From Larus michahellis (Eukaryota; Chordata; Aves; Charadriiformes; Laridae), in contig NC_133899.1 in NCBI RefSeq assembly GCF_964199755.1, positions 3,410,001 to 3,474,000 of the forward strand: a DNA stretch of 64,000 nt, given 5' to 3'. Every line of letters starts with the position of its first letter. Positions within the stretch are counted from its first letter, which is position 1. Positions 1 to 15,540 of the stretch are shown in pieces. Both the position numbers and the translations under genes were made by a program. Below the pieces are notes generated by a model. That model had not been told where the DNA came from, did not search any database, and saw only the letters and a list, made by a program, of their open reading frames with translations.

Positions 1-3000
1 TCGGTGGGGGAAACACCGCTGCCGGGGGGGGTGAGGGCGGGGGGAGGAGGAGAAAAGTCCCTTGAGCCCGCCGTGCTTTGGGTGAAGAATTCCAATTCCA
101 TCGTTTCCAAAGGAGAAACGAATAATCCTGTAAGAAAAAAAAATTATTATGCTGCAACCTAAGCCCTCGGGCAGCACCTTTCCTCGCAGGTAGCCCGCAA
201 AATCTGCTGGAGAAAGGGATTTGCTTCCAGCCCCTTGGCAGGAATTCCCTCATTCGCCGATTTTAAGAGGGTTAGATGCAAAAAGATTTTGTGTATTTTA
301 AGAACTGGAATTTAAGGGAGATTAAGAGCGCGGAGCTGAGGGTGCTGCGCAAAACGCGCTGGGGCTTTTTATAACCCAGCGAGCGACTCTGAAAACAGGA
401 AAAGCAAAACCACTCCTGGGTTCGTTATTCGAATTTTTAGTGAGTTCTGCGCCAGTTTTTGTGGCTTTTTCTTTACAGATTTCTTCCACTTCCCTGCCCG
501 GCTTTTGCACACGCACATCCCCTTTCCCAAAAAACCCAGATGCGCAGCGGGAAGATGGGTGTACCCGCTCCCGTTATCAGCCTGATTCTCACAAAGAAAC
601 AACTGCTTCGCTGCAGAAATCGGTTGATTTCGGGGCATAATAATCAGTGCAGCGGAAAGCCTTCACACCCAGGGTCGGGCATTTCGTGTATCCACTGAGC
701 ATCTTTCCCGGGAGCGCCGACCGAGCACGCTGTTCCCTGCAGAACATTTTTAAAGTCCCCCCCCCAAAAAAATCACTTATAATATTTAGCAAGGCACCGG
801 CCGTGCAAAAGGGATCATTTTACGAGGAACTCTTCTGTTTTTTCTAAGGAGGTGGGAAAAATGAATAACCAATTTTCAGTGTCTTTTAACTCTCTGCGCC
901 GGTAACTGCAAAGCAAAGGGGGTACCAAATCTGCAGCATCCCGTGGAGTGGCTCCAGAGCCCGCTGGTGCCCTGCAGAGCTGGCGGGATCCAACAATTAA
1001 GCGATATATCATTAGTTGGGAACTTAGTCATTAAAAAGCATAACAATAATAACGATAGAAAACAGTTTTTGCCGGGAGGGGTTCCAAGGAAAGCCCTCCC
1101 CGCGTCCCTGCGAAGAGGGGAGCCGGGAGAGGGGAACTGCGGTTGTTTGCAGAGGGGATTTTTCACGTTGTTTGCGAACGCGAGTCCTGAAACTGCCGCT
1201 TTGTGTTGGGGAAGGTGGGGGGGACGGAGTTTAGGTCAGGGATTTATCACAGCAACAAGGTTTAAAAGCCCAGGAGGCTGCGCTGGGACACGGGCGGTAG
1301 CTGTGCCGGCTGGACTCGGACCGGGCGGGGGGGGGTCTCCCCGGGGCGGGCGGGCAAATCCCCCTGTAGCCCCTCCGAGCCGGGCCGCGGGCCTTTGCCG
1401 TGGCCAGTGAAGCCCCCCCCCCATCCCCCCCCCCCCCCCAAGCCTAGCGTGTGCTGCCCCTTTGCCTGGGGGCTGCAAGGCCGCTCTGCAGCCCAGCCCC
1501 TCTCCCTGCAGCAAAGGACACGGCCCAAGGGGGTGGCTTTTTTCCCCCACACAGGGATGCTCCGGGGCTCCCTCCGGCAAAAGCCGCTTTTTGCGAGTGA
1601 AGCGGACCTGGCCTGTGCCGGGTGGGAGCTCCGTGAGCAGAGACCCGAGGGACAAAATCCCTCTGCTGCCCCAGTGGTCTTCTCGCAAGCCGAGACCCAC
1701 CGGGGGCTTTGCTCCCCCGGCCAGGTACCTGCGGAGGCGGGAACCTGCCGGCAGGTCGCTGTCACGGAGACGGTGCCAGCCTTTCCCCGCTCTCCCGGGG
1801 GATCCCTGCCCTCAGCATCCTTCGCTGGCAGCCGCTGCTCTTGCCGCATCCCTCCCCACGGGGGACGGCCGCGTCCTGCGTGGATGGCTCTGCCGCCGCG
1901 GCCCCCTCTCCCCGCTCGGCAGGTGACAAGGCAGAAGGAGCGGTGGCTGCTGGGGACCCCGGTGCAGGAGACCCCCCTCTTCCTCCGCGGCCAAGTGATG
2001 CTCCTGCCTCGGTGGTCCCGGGGAGGGGGGCGGGGGGGGCCGTGCTGCACAAGGTCCTTTCTCCCTCCGAGGAGCCCACCCGGACGCGCAGCACCGGGGA
2101 CGGACCCGGAGACTCTGCACGGTGGCGGGGGATAGTGAGGGTCCCCGCAATCCCCCCCGGGTTTTTCCTCTTAGGGAGCCCGGTGCCCGCACCCCCAGCC
2201 CAGGGGACCGGGATTCCCCGTCGCACCGGGCGGCCGCGCCCGGGCACTGCTTTCTCCCGGGACTGAGCATCGAGAGGCAGCACAAGAAGGCCGCATTCTT
2301 CCCAAAAACCGACGGGTTTATTTTCCACATGTCTCTATATTTACTTGCAGAGGAAGCCACCAGCTTGGTTTTACCAAGCCCGACAATACACCGGCCCCGT
2401 AGTTTTTAGCACCCGTGTAAGAAAATTACCCTTTCCTCCTTGATTTGGGCGATTCCGTTTTAACTTCTCTCACCTCTCCGCGCAGACGGATTTTGTGTGA
2501 CACCCCGAAACGGGGGGGCCGTAGCCTTCGCCTGCCCGACGCTAAAAATGCCCTCCTCCGCTAGCACCGGCACACCGATGCCATTTCGAGGGGATTTTGG
2601 TTCAAAGTTGGGAAGAAAACAACGAAAAGAATTCAATAAGCCTGTAACCAAGGCTGAGCCCCGGGAAAGCCCCTCGCCCTCCCCTTTTGACGGGGACCCC
2701 CCGCCCCGGCTCGGCTCGGTTGGGCTTTTCGTTCCGGGACACGTCGGGGGATGGAGGCGATTCCCGATCTCAAAAAAGTTCAGCGGATCCCCGGCACCGC
2801 CGTCCCTATTTTACCTCTAACCCACGGCAGTTTGGGGCTAGAAAAGCTGGAAACGGCTCCCCATTTTGCCTGCCTGCCACACTGCTCTGCCAAGGAGCTG
2901 GGAAGGGGGGGGGGGGGGGGGCAACATATCCCGAGGGTCCTGTTTGGTTTGAGGCATCCCCAGCACCGGGCCCCGTCGCTAAAGGAGCCCCCGCCAAGGG

Positions 3001-6000
3001 AAGAAAACTTGTTCGAGAAAGCATGGATGGCTCAGCAATGCCAGCTTGGATTTATATCTGGATTTACACCTGAATTTACAAGTCGGGCTGCCTTTAAGGG
3101 CGAACTTGTTTGCTAAGGGATGACCGGGAGCATCACTCCCCGGGTGCCGGCTCAGCCCCGCTCTTTCCCTCGGTACCCAGGTCCTCGGGTCTGAATCCCA
3201 GCCAGCCTAAAAAGCATCCCTCCGGGAAAGTATTCTAGCTATCCGTCCCTAAGCAGGGATATAAATACCCGGAGATATTTTGAAGATCTCTGTGGGAAGC
3301 GATTGTGTCTAAGTGGTAGCGCTCGGAGCTTATTATCGCTGGAACCGATTCGTATTGCAGGGTTATTGCCAGAAAACGCCTAAAAAATCCTGCGCTGAAG
3401 AAGGCTGTAAATTCCTGTGCTGCAATATTTCATCGAAGGACGTCATGGAAAATGTGGGCTTTTTGGCGGGGGGGGGGGCAGGCTCGGGACGGGCAGAGGG
3501 GGGGAAAAGGGAGACAAAGCAAGGGGGGGAGCGTAAGATTTCCCCCTTTTTTTTTTTTTGGTTTTTTTTTTGTTTTCCCTTTCTGACCAAAGCCTGAACT
3601 TCTGCCTGAGACACGCTGGGGCTGACAGTCAGCCCGCACCTTCCCGCACCCGCCTTGGGCGCTTCTGCAGCTCTGCTTCGCACCCGCTCCCAATTTCGGC
3701 TTGTTTTTCCCTAAAATCTCTACCCTGTCCCGTTCGGTCCTGAAGGCCGGGCTCTGCCCGCACGGAGCCCCGGGGATACGGCTCTGGGTGCTACCGGGAA
3801 AGGGCCCGCCCGCCACCGGGCACACGCACACGCGTGGGGAAAAGCGATGCCGTATGATGGACCCGCAAAAATGGTTGGGGGGGTGCGTGTGTCCCCCGAA
3901 ATACCACCCCTCCCCGGCCCGTTCACACATACACCCCCCCCCAGCGCCCCTCTCCTTCTGCCCAACCTCGAGCCCCTCGCTTGAACGCACCCCCTCGGCC
4001 TTAAATAAACATTTAGGGATCAATTTGCCGCGGATTTGGGGCGAGCGGCCACGGGGATGGCCGTGATTGAATTAAAATTTAAAAAAAAAAAAAAAAAGCA
4101 GAAGGAAACGGGTTGGTGCTGGGGAAAAGGCGCGGGGGGGGGTGGGTGTCGGGGTCCTGCGGGTGGTGTTAATGCAAAGCAGGGGCAGTGGGGAGGGGGG
4201 ACACAAGGCGGTCACTCCCCTCGCCCTGGGTGGTCCGGGCTGGCAGGAACACCCCCCCGGCCCCTCTCCGAGCAGCACCCAGCCCGCCTATAACAATACC
4301 ACCTATATACATTTCCATACTCGGATTACACCCGGCCTGGTTGCAAAGTTGACTTCACTTAAGCAATTAGCTAGTAAAAATACCTTCGGCGCAGGAAAAG
4401 GAAGAAAGCTCGGATTTGTCTATTTTTACACAAAACACCGCCGAGTTTTGGGGAGGTGGGGGGGGGAGGGGAAGGGAAGGGGAGCGGGTTTGGGAAGGAG
4501 CCGGTTGGGAAGCCCAGCGGGGCCGGGGGTGGTCGCGGGGAATATGCGGAGCCGGCCAAAACGGGCTCCAAACGGTGCCGGGATTAGCAGGGCAAATTGC
4601 TGTAGATGATCTTTTATTTTTTTTCTTCTTTTTTTTTTTTTTTAAACACACACACCCCCCCCCTTCCCTGCATCTCTCCCCCGCCGGGGGCTGGGGGCGG
4701 ACCTGATTAAACCACCCAAACCACCAGCAAACAACAGCAAAAGCGAGTCCCGCTCATCTGCGGGGGCCAACCCGCACCTTCAACCCAGAAGCTTTCCCGT
4801 CTTTCCCCCTCCAAAAACACATCCCAGGCCCAATTTGAATCTCAAAGTGCTTCTGGGACCTGCACGGAGGTTTTATAAGCAATAAAGTGTCACCACCAAC
4901 CCCTCTCCCGGCGTCCATCCCTCCAAACCCGGCTCCGTCCGTCCAGCCCCCAACACCATCATCCCCCTCGTACATCAGACACGACACGGCCCGGCTTTTC
5001 CTCCCCAAAATTCCCCTTTCCCCAATTCACGGGCTCGGTTTAAAACCCTCCAACGTTTCTGCTATTCCCACGGCGAGGCCTGTAAAACCCGAGGCGATAT
5101 ATTTCCATTTAAAAGTTTGCTGGTTATAATAAATACATCGGAAACCAAATCTTCACGCTCCGAAAAGATACCGCCAGAGTGAGAAAGGGCACTCGTGAGA
5201 AGACTGATATTCTTTGAAGGGGAATGGTTTGATTTTTTGAGAGGTTTTTCTTTTCTCGTAGATATTTTATTTTCTAGTGAAAATGCTGCCGGTGGCGACG
5301 ATTTTGAACGTGGGTTTTACACGAGCCCTTTGTGTGGTGTTTCGAGCTCCATCCCCGAGTGTTTTGGGGGCAGTTCGAGGAGATTAAGTCGCAGAGGGAT
5401 GTAAAGCAAAGAAAAACTCCCTTTTCGCCGCCCGCGGGGAGGCGGGGGGGGGCATTCGATGCGCAGCAGAGCTCAGGCTCGGCGATGCGCTCCCCCGGCA
5501 AAAATCAAAAGAAATACAGCGAGAAGCGGGGAGTTTAATCTGCACCAGCCGACCCGGGGATGTAAAAACCCGGGGAGGGTGATCGCTTCCCGAAAAAGCC
5601 ATTTTGGGGGTGTTTCTTTCCCCCTCCCTGAGCAGCCGCTGTGCTCCGCGCTCCACTCCGCGCCGGCGGCCGCGGACGGGAGGGAGCGGCGGCCGCCGCC
5701 TCCCGGGCAGCCGGAGCAGCTCGTTCTCCTCCTCCTCAAGGGAAAAGCTTCAGAAATAACCGCTCCCCTCCTTCTCCCACTCTCTCCCCGGGACCTGCCC
5801 CCGGCCCGGGGTTTGCCCAGGGCTCTCCCTGCCTGTCCCCGTCCCCAAAGCTCCCCCTTTGCCCCCGGGAACACGAGGGACGGTGCTTTCTGCGGGAGGA
5901 TTTATTTTCCGGAGAGGGGGCAGACGATGCGAAGGGGAAGGAGAGAGAGGGGGGAAAAAAAAGAAAAAAACAAAAAAAAGCCCCTGATGTGAAATCCCTC

Positions 6001-6860
6001 TTGGTCGTATCACAGATGTGACAGGCGCCCCGGAGGCTGCTCACAGCTGCCCGCGAATAACGCGGAGGGAGTTTGGGAACCCGATCGGTATCTATCTTTC
6101 TTTTCAAAAGGTATTAAATTATCATTAAAAACTTTAAAAGCGAATCTGGAAGACGAAGGCTTGGGGGGTGGGTGGGTGTCCCCCTCTCTCTCCGCAGAGG
6201 GTGCAGCGAGACGGACCCACAGCTCTGCGCCGCGGCCTGCAACGGGGGGAGGGAAGGGGGGGGGGAGCTTTTTCTTCCCTTTTTTTTTTTTTTTTTTCCC
6301 CTTTCCTTTCTCTCTTCCTTTCCCCAATCTTGAAAGGGAGCAGGCTGCAGCAGCCAGCACATCTTGCTCTGCTCCCAGCCAGCAGCCCTGAAAGCCCAGG
6401 CTCCTGCAGCCGTGCCACCCACCTTCCCACCCCCCCGGAGCGCAGGTTTCCACTCGCGGTACCGCAAGAAGGTGACAAATTTTTCAAGCGACTTACCTTG
6501 AGTGACAGCTCTCCTGATGGGCCGATGCTCAAAAGGGGGTTTGTGGGGTTTTTTTTTTTGGGGGGGAAAGGGGTCTCTGCCCCCTTGCCTTCCTATTCTC
6601 CTTCCCCCCACCCCTTGCCCGTGGCATCCGCCGGAGCTAAGCATCGGGCTCCTGGCATTCAACTGCAAACCTTCAGCACAGATTTATATAACACCCCCCC
6701 CCCCAAAAAAAAAAAAAACCAACCCACCCTCATCCCTAGAGCAGCCTCGGAGCAGGCGAGGGGTCCGAAGCCCGTTCCCATCCCCGGACCGGCGGCGGAG
6801 GCAGAAAAGGGCATTTCGAGACGCAGCAGGAGTTTTCGCCGATTTCTTTTTATTAAAGCA
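1..6860. other. Non-coding upstream region of FOXF1
   Basis: I see no protein gene here. Open frames are short, overlap on both strands and match nothing recognisable. The DNA is GC-rich with G/C and A/T homopolymers (for example 4081-4097, 6281-6298). AT-richer islands that could be regulatory lie near 1000-1060, 3320-3455, 4350-4385, 5110-5260 and 6000-6140. In mammals the divergent lncRNA FENDRR starts just upstream of FOXF1 on the opposite strand; a bird counterpart would lie here, but I cannot delimit exons. Confidence 0.6.
4227..4235 (+). promoter_or_regulatory. Perfect GLI-consensus motif upstream of FOXF1
   Basis: The nine bases TGGGTGGTC equal the GLI consensus GACCACCCA in reverse complement. 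FOXF1 is an established Hedgehog/GLI target in foregut mesenchyme, which makes the position (3.8 kb upstream) suggestive. About 0.5 such exact matches are expected by chance in a window of this size, so the match alone is weak. Confidence 0.25.
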
Positions 6861-6872
6861 CCCCCGAGCCCG

Positions 6873-6896
6873 TGTTTACATTGCGCAGTATAAACA
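6873..6896. promoter_or_regulatory. Convergent pair of FOX-type motifs upstream of FOXF1
   Basis: TGTTTACA (6873-6880) and TATAAACA (6889-6896, a TGTTTATA on the other strand) are separated by 8 bases. Both fit the forkhead core RYAAAYA or its complement. They lie in an AT-rich island within a CpG-rich stretch about 1.1 kb before the FOXF1 start codon, so auto- or cross-regulation by FOX proteins is possible. Binding is inferred. Confidence 0.4.
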
Positions 6897-7609
6897 TCCT
6901 GCCCGGGCCCGCCGAGCTTAAAAGAGCGCACGAAGAGGGGGTTTAAAGTGGGTGAAACTCCGCGCTGCGCGGAGGCCGCGGCCGGGCAGCGCCTCCGCTC
7001 CCCTCCGCCTTCCGCGGAACCTCCGCGCTGCCCGCAGGCCCCTTCCGCGGCCCGCGTGGGGCCCTTCCCACCCTCCCCCGTGATTTTCAGCAGAGGTGGG
7101 GAGGGGGGGAGAGGGGGGGGGGACGGGGCAGGGAGGGGGCCCACCCAGCTCCGCGGTCACGCGTGGCACACGCACACACCCCCACAGACACACGCAGGGC
7201 AGGGATGCGTGTCGCAGCCCCCGCGTCGGGTAGGGCGGCGTGGAAAGGGCTCTTTAAAAGCTGCCCGCCATCTGTGAGCGGGGAGCGGAGGGGGGCCGGG
7301 ACAGGACGGCGGAGGGGGCCGCCCGGGAGGGCGTGGGGGAGCGGGGCCGGGGCGGGGATCTCCTCTCCGCTCTTAACGTCTGTCAAGGAGCGGCAGACGC
7401 CGCTGCAAAGAGATAAAGCAAAAGGCGAGCGGCGGGGACGGGGCCAGACTCAACAGCCACCGCCATGGGAAGCAGCTCCCCGCAGCACCGGCAGCGACAG
7501 CCCAGCTGAAGCCCGAGGGGAGCCGGGGGGGGGAGTCTGGCGACGGAGGCGGCGGCCCCGGTAGCCCGGCCCGCCGAGGGGCAGCGGGACAGGCGGAGGC
7601 GGCCGCCGG

Positions 7610-7611
<2 letters not shown>

Positions 7612-7645
<34 letters not shown>
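7612..7645. repeat. (TC)n microsatellite in FOXF1 proximal upstream region
   Basis: A nearly pure CT dinucleotide run of about 34 bases lies 380 bp before the FOXF1 start codon. Pyrimidine tracts of this kind are common in CpG-island promoters and length-variable. It may be in the promoter or 5' UTR. Confidence 0.85.
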
Positions 7646-7647
<2 letters not shown>

Positions 7648-8027
7648 AGCAGCCGAGCCCAGATCGCTTCCACCCGCCCCCCCCATCCCGCCTCCCTGCG
7701 GTCCGTCCCCCCCCCACCACCCTCCGCCTCTCGCTTCGCCTTCTGCAGCCGGGCTCGGATTTAGGGATCAAGTGGGAGGAGGAGGGAAAAGGAGCGGGGA
7801 AGGGGGGGGGCGGGGGGGGGGGGGTCGTCGCTTCCATTTGTTTATCCACGGAGGGGTGAAGTCTCCCGGTGGAAAGAAACGCCGCCGGGGGGCCGGGAGG
7901 AGACCCGGGGTGGGGGGGGTGGGGGTGTGAGCGGCGGCGAGCCCCCAGCAGCGTGGCCTTTTGGGGGGGCGCGTAGGGGAGGGTGGCGGAGGAGGGCCGG
8001 GGCTGGCCGCCGCGGACCTGGCCGTAG

Positions 8028-10953
<2,926 letters not shown>

Positions 10954-12169
10954 TACGGGGCGGAAAAAACACCTCCTGGGACCGGCAAGGCCTGACCCGG
11001 GCACCGCTTCCCCCCCCCCCCCCCCCCCCAACAAAGGACCCTCTCGGTGGAAAGGGGGGGTCTCTGCAGACTCGTTCAGGAGGTATAGACGGGAGCGGCC
11101 GGGGACCGGGGCGTGCGGCCCCGGGGCTGAGCCCGCCCCGCAGCTGAGCATCGGCCGGACCCGGCCTCCATCGCGGGTCTTCAACCACCGACGGTCTCTG
11201 CCTTCTTCTGCTTCTTCGCTCGGGGCTGGGTCGAGAGGAAAGCAAAAACAGCCCCCCCGAAACCCCCGACTGCGAATTTGGGTCAAGGGTTTGAAAAATG
11301 AGAGTTTGATTCCTTTTTTCCTTTTTTTTTTTTTTTTTTAGATTTAAATTACTAATTCAGTTTTGTAATTGGCATTGAGTGATGCCACCATCCCGACTGG
11401 GAGCCGCAGAGCCGGATCGGGATGGGGCCGGGGGGGGGGGGGTGTTGGAAAAGACCCCGACCCCAGCGCCGGCGCATCCCGCGGCCCCTCCGCGCTGCAC
11501 CGCGGGGAGGAGCGGGGTCGCCGCCGGGGTTCCCCCGCCCCAACCCCCTCCGTCCCGTCTCACTTCGAGCCCCTTCTTCCGAGAAATATTTTTTTTTTTT
11601 TTTTTTTTGCCGGCAAACACCAAAAATCTCTCAGAGGGATTTTTTTTTTTTCACTTCCTAATTTTTTTTATTATTTTTTTTTTTGCCTGCACGAAAACTG
11701 CAGGATCAGACCCTACGCAGAGAGAATAAGGCACTTTGAAAAGAGACAGCCATGCTCATTCTGTTATTTATTCTACATTTTTTTTGTTGTTGTTGCTAAT
11801 AATCGAGACACGAGCAGTCTCAGTTGATCAGTATTAAATCGGTGAATCTCTGTTGGCAATATTTGCCATATAGATTTTTTTTTTTTTAGTTAACCTTTGT
11901 AAATTTTAAACCCATCATGGTCTCTGTGTAAAGACAATCCTCCGTATGTTTTTATAGAAATATATATATAATGAAGGATTATTCCCCTCCCTCCCCCCTC
12001 TATATTTTTTTTCGCCCTGACTTTGTACAGTTCGGTGACACCTATTTTAATTCTTTCTGCACTGTATAAAATTGTAATTATGTGGGTGGTTGTTTTTTGG
12101 GGTTTTTTTTTTCGCCCTGCCCTTTTGTGTACGTTTTGTCCCTAAAGGAAAAAAAAAAAATCGAACCGA

Positions 12170-12227
12170 AATAAAACATGTATGTTATTTGTACATGGGC
12201 TTCACGATTGTATGAGCAGCAAATAAA
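12170..12227 (+). terminator. FOXF1: FOXF1 polyadenylation signals (3' UTR 10954 to about 12250)
   Basis: Canonical AATAAA hexamers lie at 12170-12175 and 12222-12227. They end an AT-rich stretch (about 11300-12250) of T runs and ATTTA-like elements typical of a long 3' UTR, and sequence turns GC-rich again after 12260. The first 350 bases after the stop are GC-rich and hold a run of about 20 C (11010-11029). Which hexamer is used cannot be told. Confidence 0.7.
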
Positions 12228-13020
12228 CGAGCATGCGGTGTAACACGCGTAATTATATCTGAGGAGTCTGTGGCCTCCGCCGGGCTCCGCGGAGCGCCCG
12301 GCCCGGCCGCTGCAAACCTTCCTGCGCTTGGTGCGACGATTCCCCGTCTCGGTGCAGGCTCGGAAGGGTCTTTTTTGGGGTTTGGCTGCGGCTTCTGAAG
12401 GGTCCTTCGTCGCGGGTCCCCCCCCTTTCGCTACGCAGAAATATTTAAAATGAGGATAATGAAAGGAGGAGGGAGGAAAAGCGGAGGCGAGTTTTATTTT
12501 TATCTTTTTATTGCTGTTATTATTTTAATTTTCCCCACCCAAGGGGAAAGCGAAAGGTGGCGTTTGACAGCTCTTTGCCCCTCGCTCGGAGACAACGCGA
12601 GTGGCTGCGGGGATGCGCCCGCGGCTCCTTTTCTCTCCTCCTCCTCCTCCTCCTCCACCCCGGGAGGGACACGGGCGTTTTTCGGGCAGCCGGAGCCGCG
12701 CATCCCCCGCGGAGCCGCGCCGGGATCGACGCCGGCTCCGCGGAACCTCCGCTGGTAACGGCCGCGGCCGCTCCGAGGAAGGCGCTAAAAGTGCCCGCGG
12801 GTTGGTTTGTTTGTTGTGGTTTGTTTTGTTGGTTTTGTTTTTTTTTTCCGCCTGAAAAAAGAAATTAAAAATAATACAAATCAAGCAGAGGAACTCCTGC
12901 ACCATCACCCTCCTGCGCTGGGCAGCGGGAAATCCGCAGCGAGGGGAGAGGAGCAGGCGGCGGGGACACAAGCCCGGCTCACCTGAAAAACAGGTCTTTT
13001 CCTGCGAAGTTTGGGTTTAT

Positions 13021-13300
13021 TTGGTGTGATTAAGGTTACTACCGTATTCAGGAAATTTTGCTTTAATCCGTGGGCCAGTATGTCCGTATCAACACTCATA
13101 CTTCAAATACACACGCGCATAAAAAATAGATGCACACGAATTAATTTGATTATCGACTGTGTATTGCTGGCTTTCTATAGGGAAATTAGGTTACTGCACA
13201 CTAATTATCCCATCTGTGTGTAATCAGCTTAATTAAAAGCAAAGTTAGCTGCTAACAACAACAGTATAAAATCGAATTATTCTTTTAATTAAGGCAGGTG
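13021..13300. promoter_or_regulatory. AT-rich candidate conserved element downstream of FOXF1
   Basis: This block of mixed-complexity AT-rich sequence begins 0.8 kb past the FOXF1 polyadenylation signals and sits in otherwise GC-rich DNA. It holds several homeodomain-type cores, including AATTAATTTGATTA near 13139, TAATTA-containing TTAATTAAAAG near 13230 and TTTTAATTAAGG near 13284. I infer an enhancer from composition only. Confidence 0.35.
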
Positions 13301-15019
13301 GGAAAGGCTTTATCAGAATTGGTGGAGGCCTTTCTTAGGGAGTGGGTTTTTTTGGTTGTTGTTTTGGCGGTTTTTTGTGGGGGTCTGGGGGTGGTTTTTT
13401 TGAGAGTAGGTCTGTTCAAGCTAGCGGCAATCAGCCTGCAGTATTTATTGGGGTTTCGCTGCTTTTACGCCTTTATGGGTTGACCCTTCCCTCCTTCGCC
13501 TGTGCTGCTGCCCGTCCCTGCTGGAGGTGAGCCGTGTTGTTACCATCCTTTTTATATACAAACTAAAAACTGAGGTTTTTGCTCCTGAAGCACATATCTG
13601 TGCTAGGTGTGGCTGAGATAAAGGTCCAGAGTTAGGAGTTCAGTCTCTGCCAAGTGGTTCTTCCTTCCTTGAGATCTCACTGTCACTCCTAAGGTTCATT
13701 TTCATCCTTCAGATTAATTTTTGGACTCGCTCGTTTGCCTGCAGCCGCCGACGCCTTCGCAGTTTGGCCTGTGCCGGGCTGGAAAAGGCAGGCAGGCACC
13801 TTGCAAGCCTCAGGTCCAGCTTGAAGGGGTTTGATATCTGGTCCCCAACAAAGGTTTGCATGATTCATTTTTCTCCCTCCCGTCGGTTTCCAAACCTGGA
13901 AAAACAGAACCACCGCATACCGTGGACGCCACATATTCCTCAAGCCAGTGAGCGCAGTCTAAACAGACAGCTCTCCATCGCAGACACCTACATCAGGGAG
14001 GAGAGGATGAAACCCCACAGGCTCCTGCCTTTGGCACAAGACAAACTTGATTTTTCCCTGCGTGTATTGTCCCAGGGGACGGCAATAAACCTATCTATCT
14101 GCTGTCACAAGCAGTCCCTTTGTACAAGCTCCGCTTGTCGGTTTGCAGGATCGGTTGGGCTCTGGTAGGAGGCGAGGAGAAATAAGCTTGCTCAGAAATG
14201 CTGTTGGAGCCCTGTGAGAGGAGATGAGACATAGGCTTGCTCAGAAATGCAGTATTTGGTCACGTAACAGCGCAGATCTGACCGTGGTCAGCTGCTGGGG
14301 CTCAGTTCGGTATCAGCGATCTGCTTTCTGCTCCTCGTTGCCCACTCCCTGATCTGTAGGTGACACAACACCACGGTTTTCTTCGGGTTTTTTGGTGTTT
14401 CTACTATAGAAGAGAGTTTCTCATGGTAGATGCTCTGTGCAGGCCCATGAGTTTTCTACAGGGCTGAAATTCTGGAGCGTGACGAGAAACAGGGCCTGGT
14501 GTTTCCAGCGGGATGTGGCACAAGACACACCCCCAGCTCAGGGGACCTGGGTGTCCCCGGGCGCTCTGCACCCAGGGCTGTAGCAAGGATTTGGATGGCG
14601 AGATGCATTGGCAGCCTCTACGCTTCCCTCCGCTCCTCCCTGGGTGCTCCCTCCTACCCTTGAAGGGCCACCACAGAGCTAGAGCTCCGCATCTGCCGCT
14701 GTCACCTGCCCCTGGACTCGTGTCCCCAGGGGTGCCGATGGGGGGGGCACACGGTCCTGTGTGGGGGCACAGCTGGAGCAAGCACGGGGTCAGGCAGGGA
14801 CCCCAAAGGAGCGACATGCACCATGGAGCCCCTGTAAAAGCAGATTGGGGGGGGGGACATTTGGAGGACCCAGGTTTGGGGGGGGGGAGGGGGGGGCGTT
14901 GGGACGATCTGTGGCCCATTTTGGGGGGCAGGGATGCCACCGAGGGGCCTCTCGGGGAAAAGGGGGATTTGCAGGGATGCTCGCCGAGGGGGGGGACTCT
15001 GGGGATGGGGGAGCTCCGG

Positions 15020-15080
15020 GGGGGGGACACACCGGGGCCAAGGGGGGGACACCGGGAGCCGAAGGGGGGACACGGGGGCC
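15020..15080. repeat. G-rich minisatellite, about three copies of 21-22 bp
   Basis: Units with a run of 6-9 G, then ACACC, then GGGNGCC repeat about three times. They lie in a longer G-run-rich strand (14838-15090) that could form G-quadruplexes. No gene association is seen. Confidence 0.6.
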
Positions 15081-15243
15081 GTTCCCTTGGCGGCAGCGCC
15101 ACCTGCTGGCGGCGGAGCGCCACCACCGGCACCAGCCGCCCCGCGCCCCCGCTCCCCGCCCAGTCCCGGTTTTCCCCAAATCGGGCTTAAAACGCGGCCG
15201 GTTCTGCCGGTTTCTGACCACGGGGTTAGTGTTAAAGGTTTGC

Positions 15244-15276
15244 TTTTATTTATTTATTTATTTATTTATTTATTTC
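15244..15276. repeat. (TTTA)n microsatellite
   Basis: About eight copies of TTTA/TATT stand between the G-rich minisatellite and a CR1 3' end. It is a simple length-variable repeat. Confidence 0.9.
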
Positions 15277-15540
15277 CTCCCTTCTGGCACCCAGAGCTCC
15301 GAAGGCGAACGTCCCGTTATCTTCAGATTTAGCACCGCAATAACGGTGAGGGACCACACCAAGCGAAACTCGTTTGTAGGACGCTTTTGGATCAGGCCTG
15401 TTCCATGCCCAGGTGGGACAGATGGGGATGCTTGGCACGGGATAGCATGAAGGAGCCCGTGAATACGGAGGCTGGGCACACGATGCTCCCAGATGGGGTT
15501 GGTTACTCAGACTAGTAGAAAAAATGGCTTTAACAGGTGG

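Noticed and set aside
11010-11029. Run of about 20 C after the FOXF1 stop, and many similar G/C runs
   Set aside because: Likely ordinary homopolymers with uncertain length. They are a sequencing-accuracy concern rather than a signal.
14171-14251. Short duplication of GCTTGCTCAGAAATGC 49 bp apart
   Set aside because: It is a single local duplication with no associated gene or repeat family.
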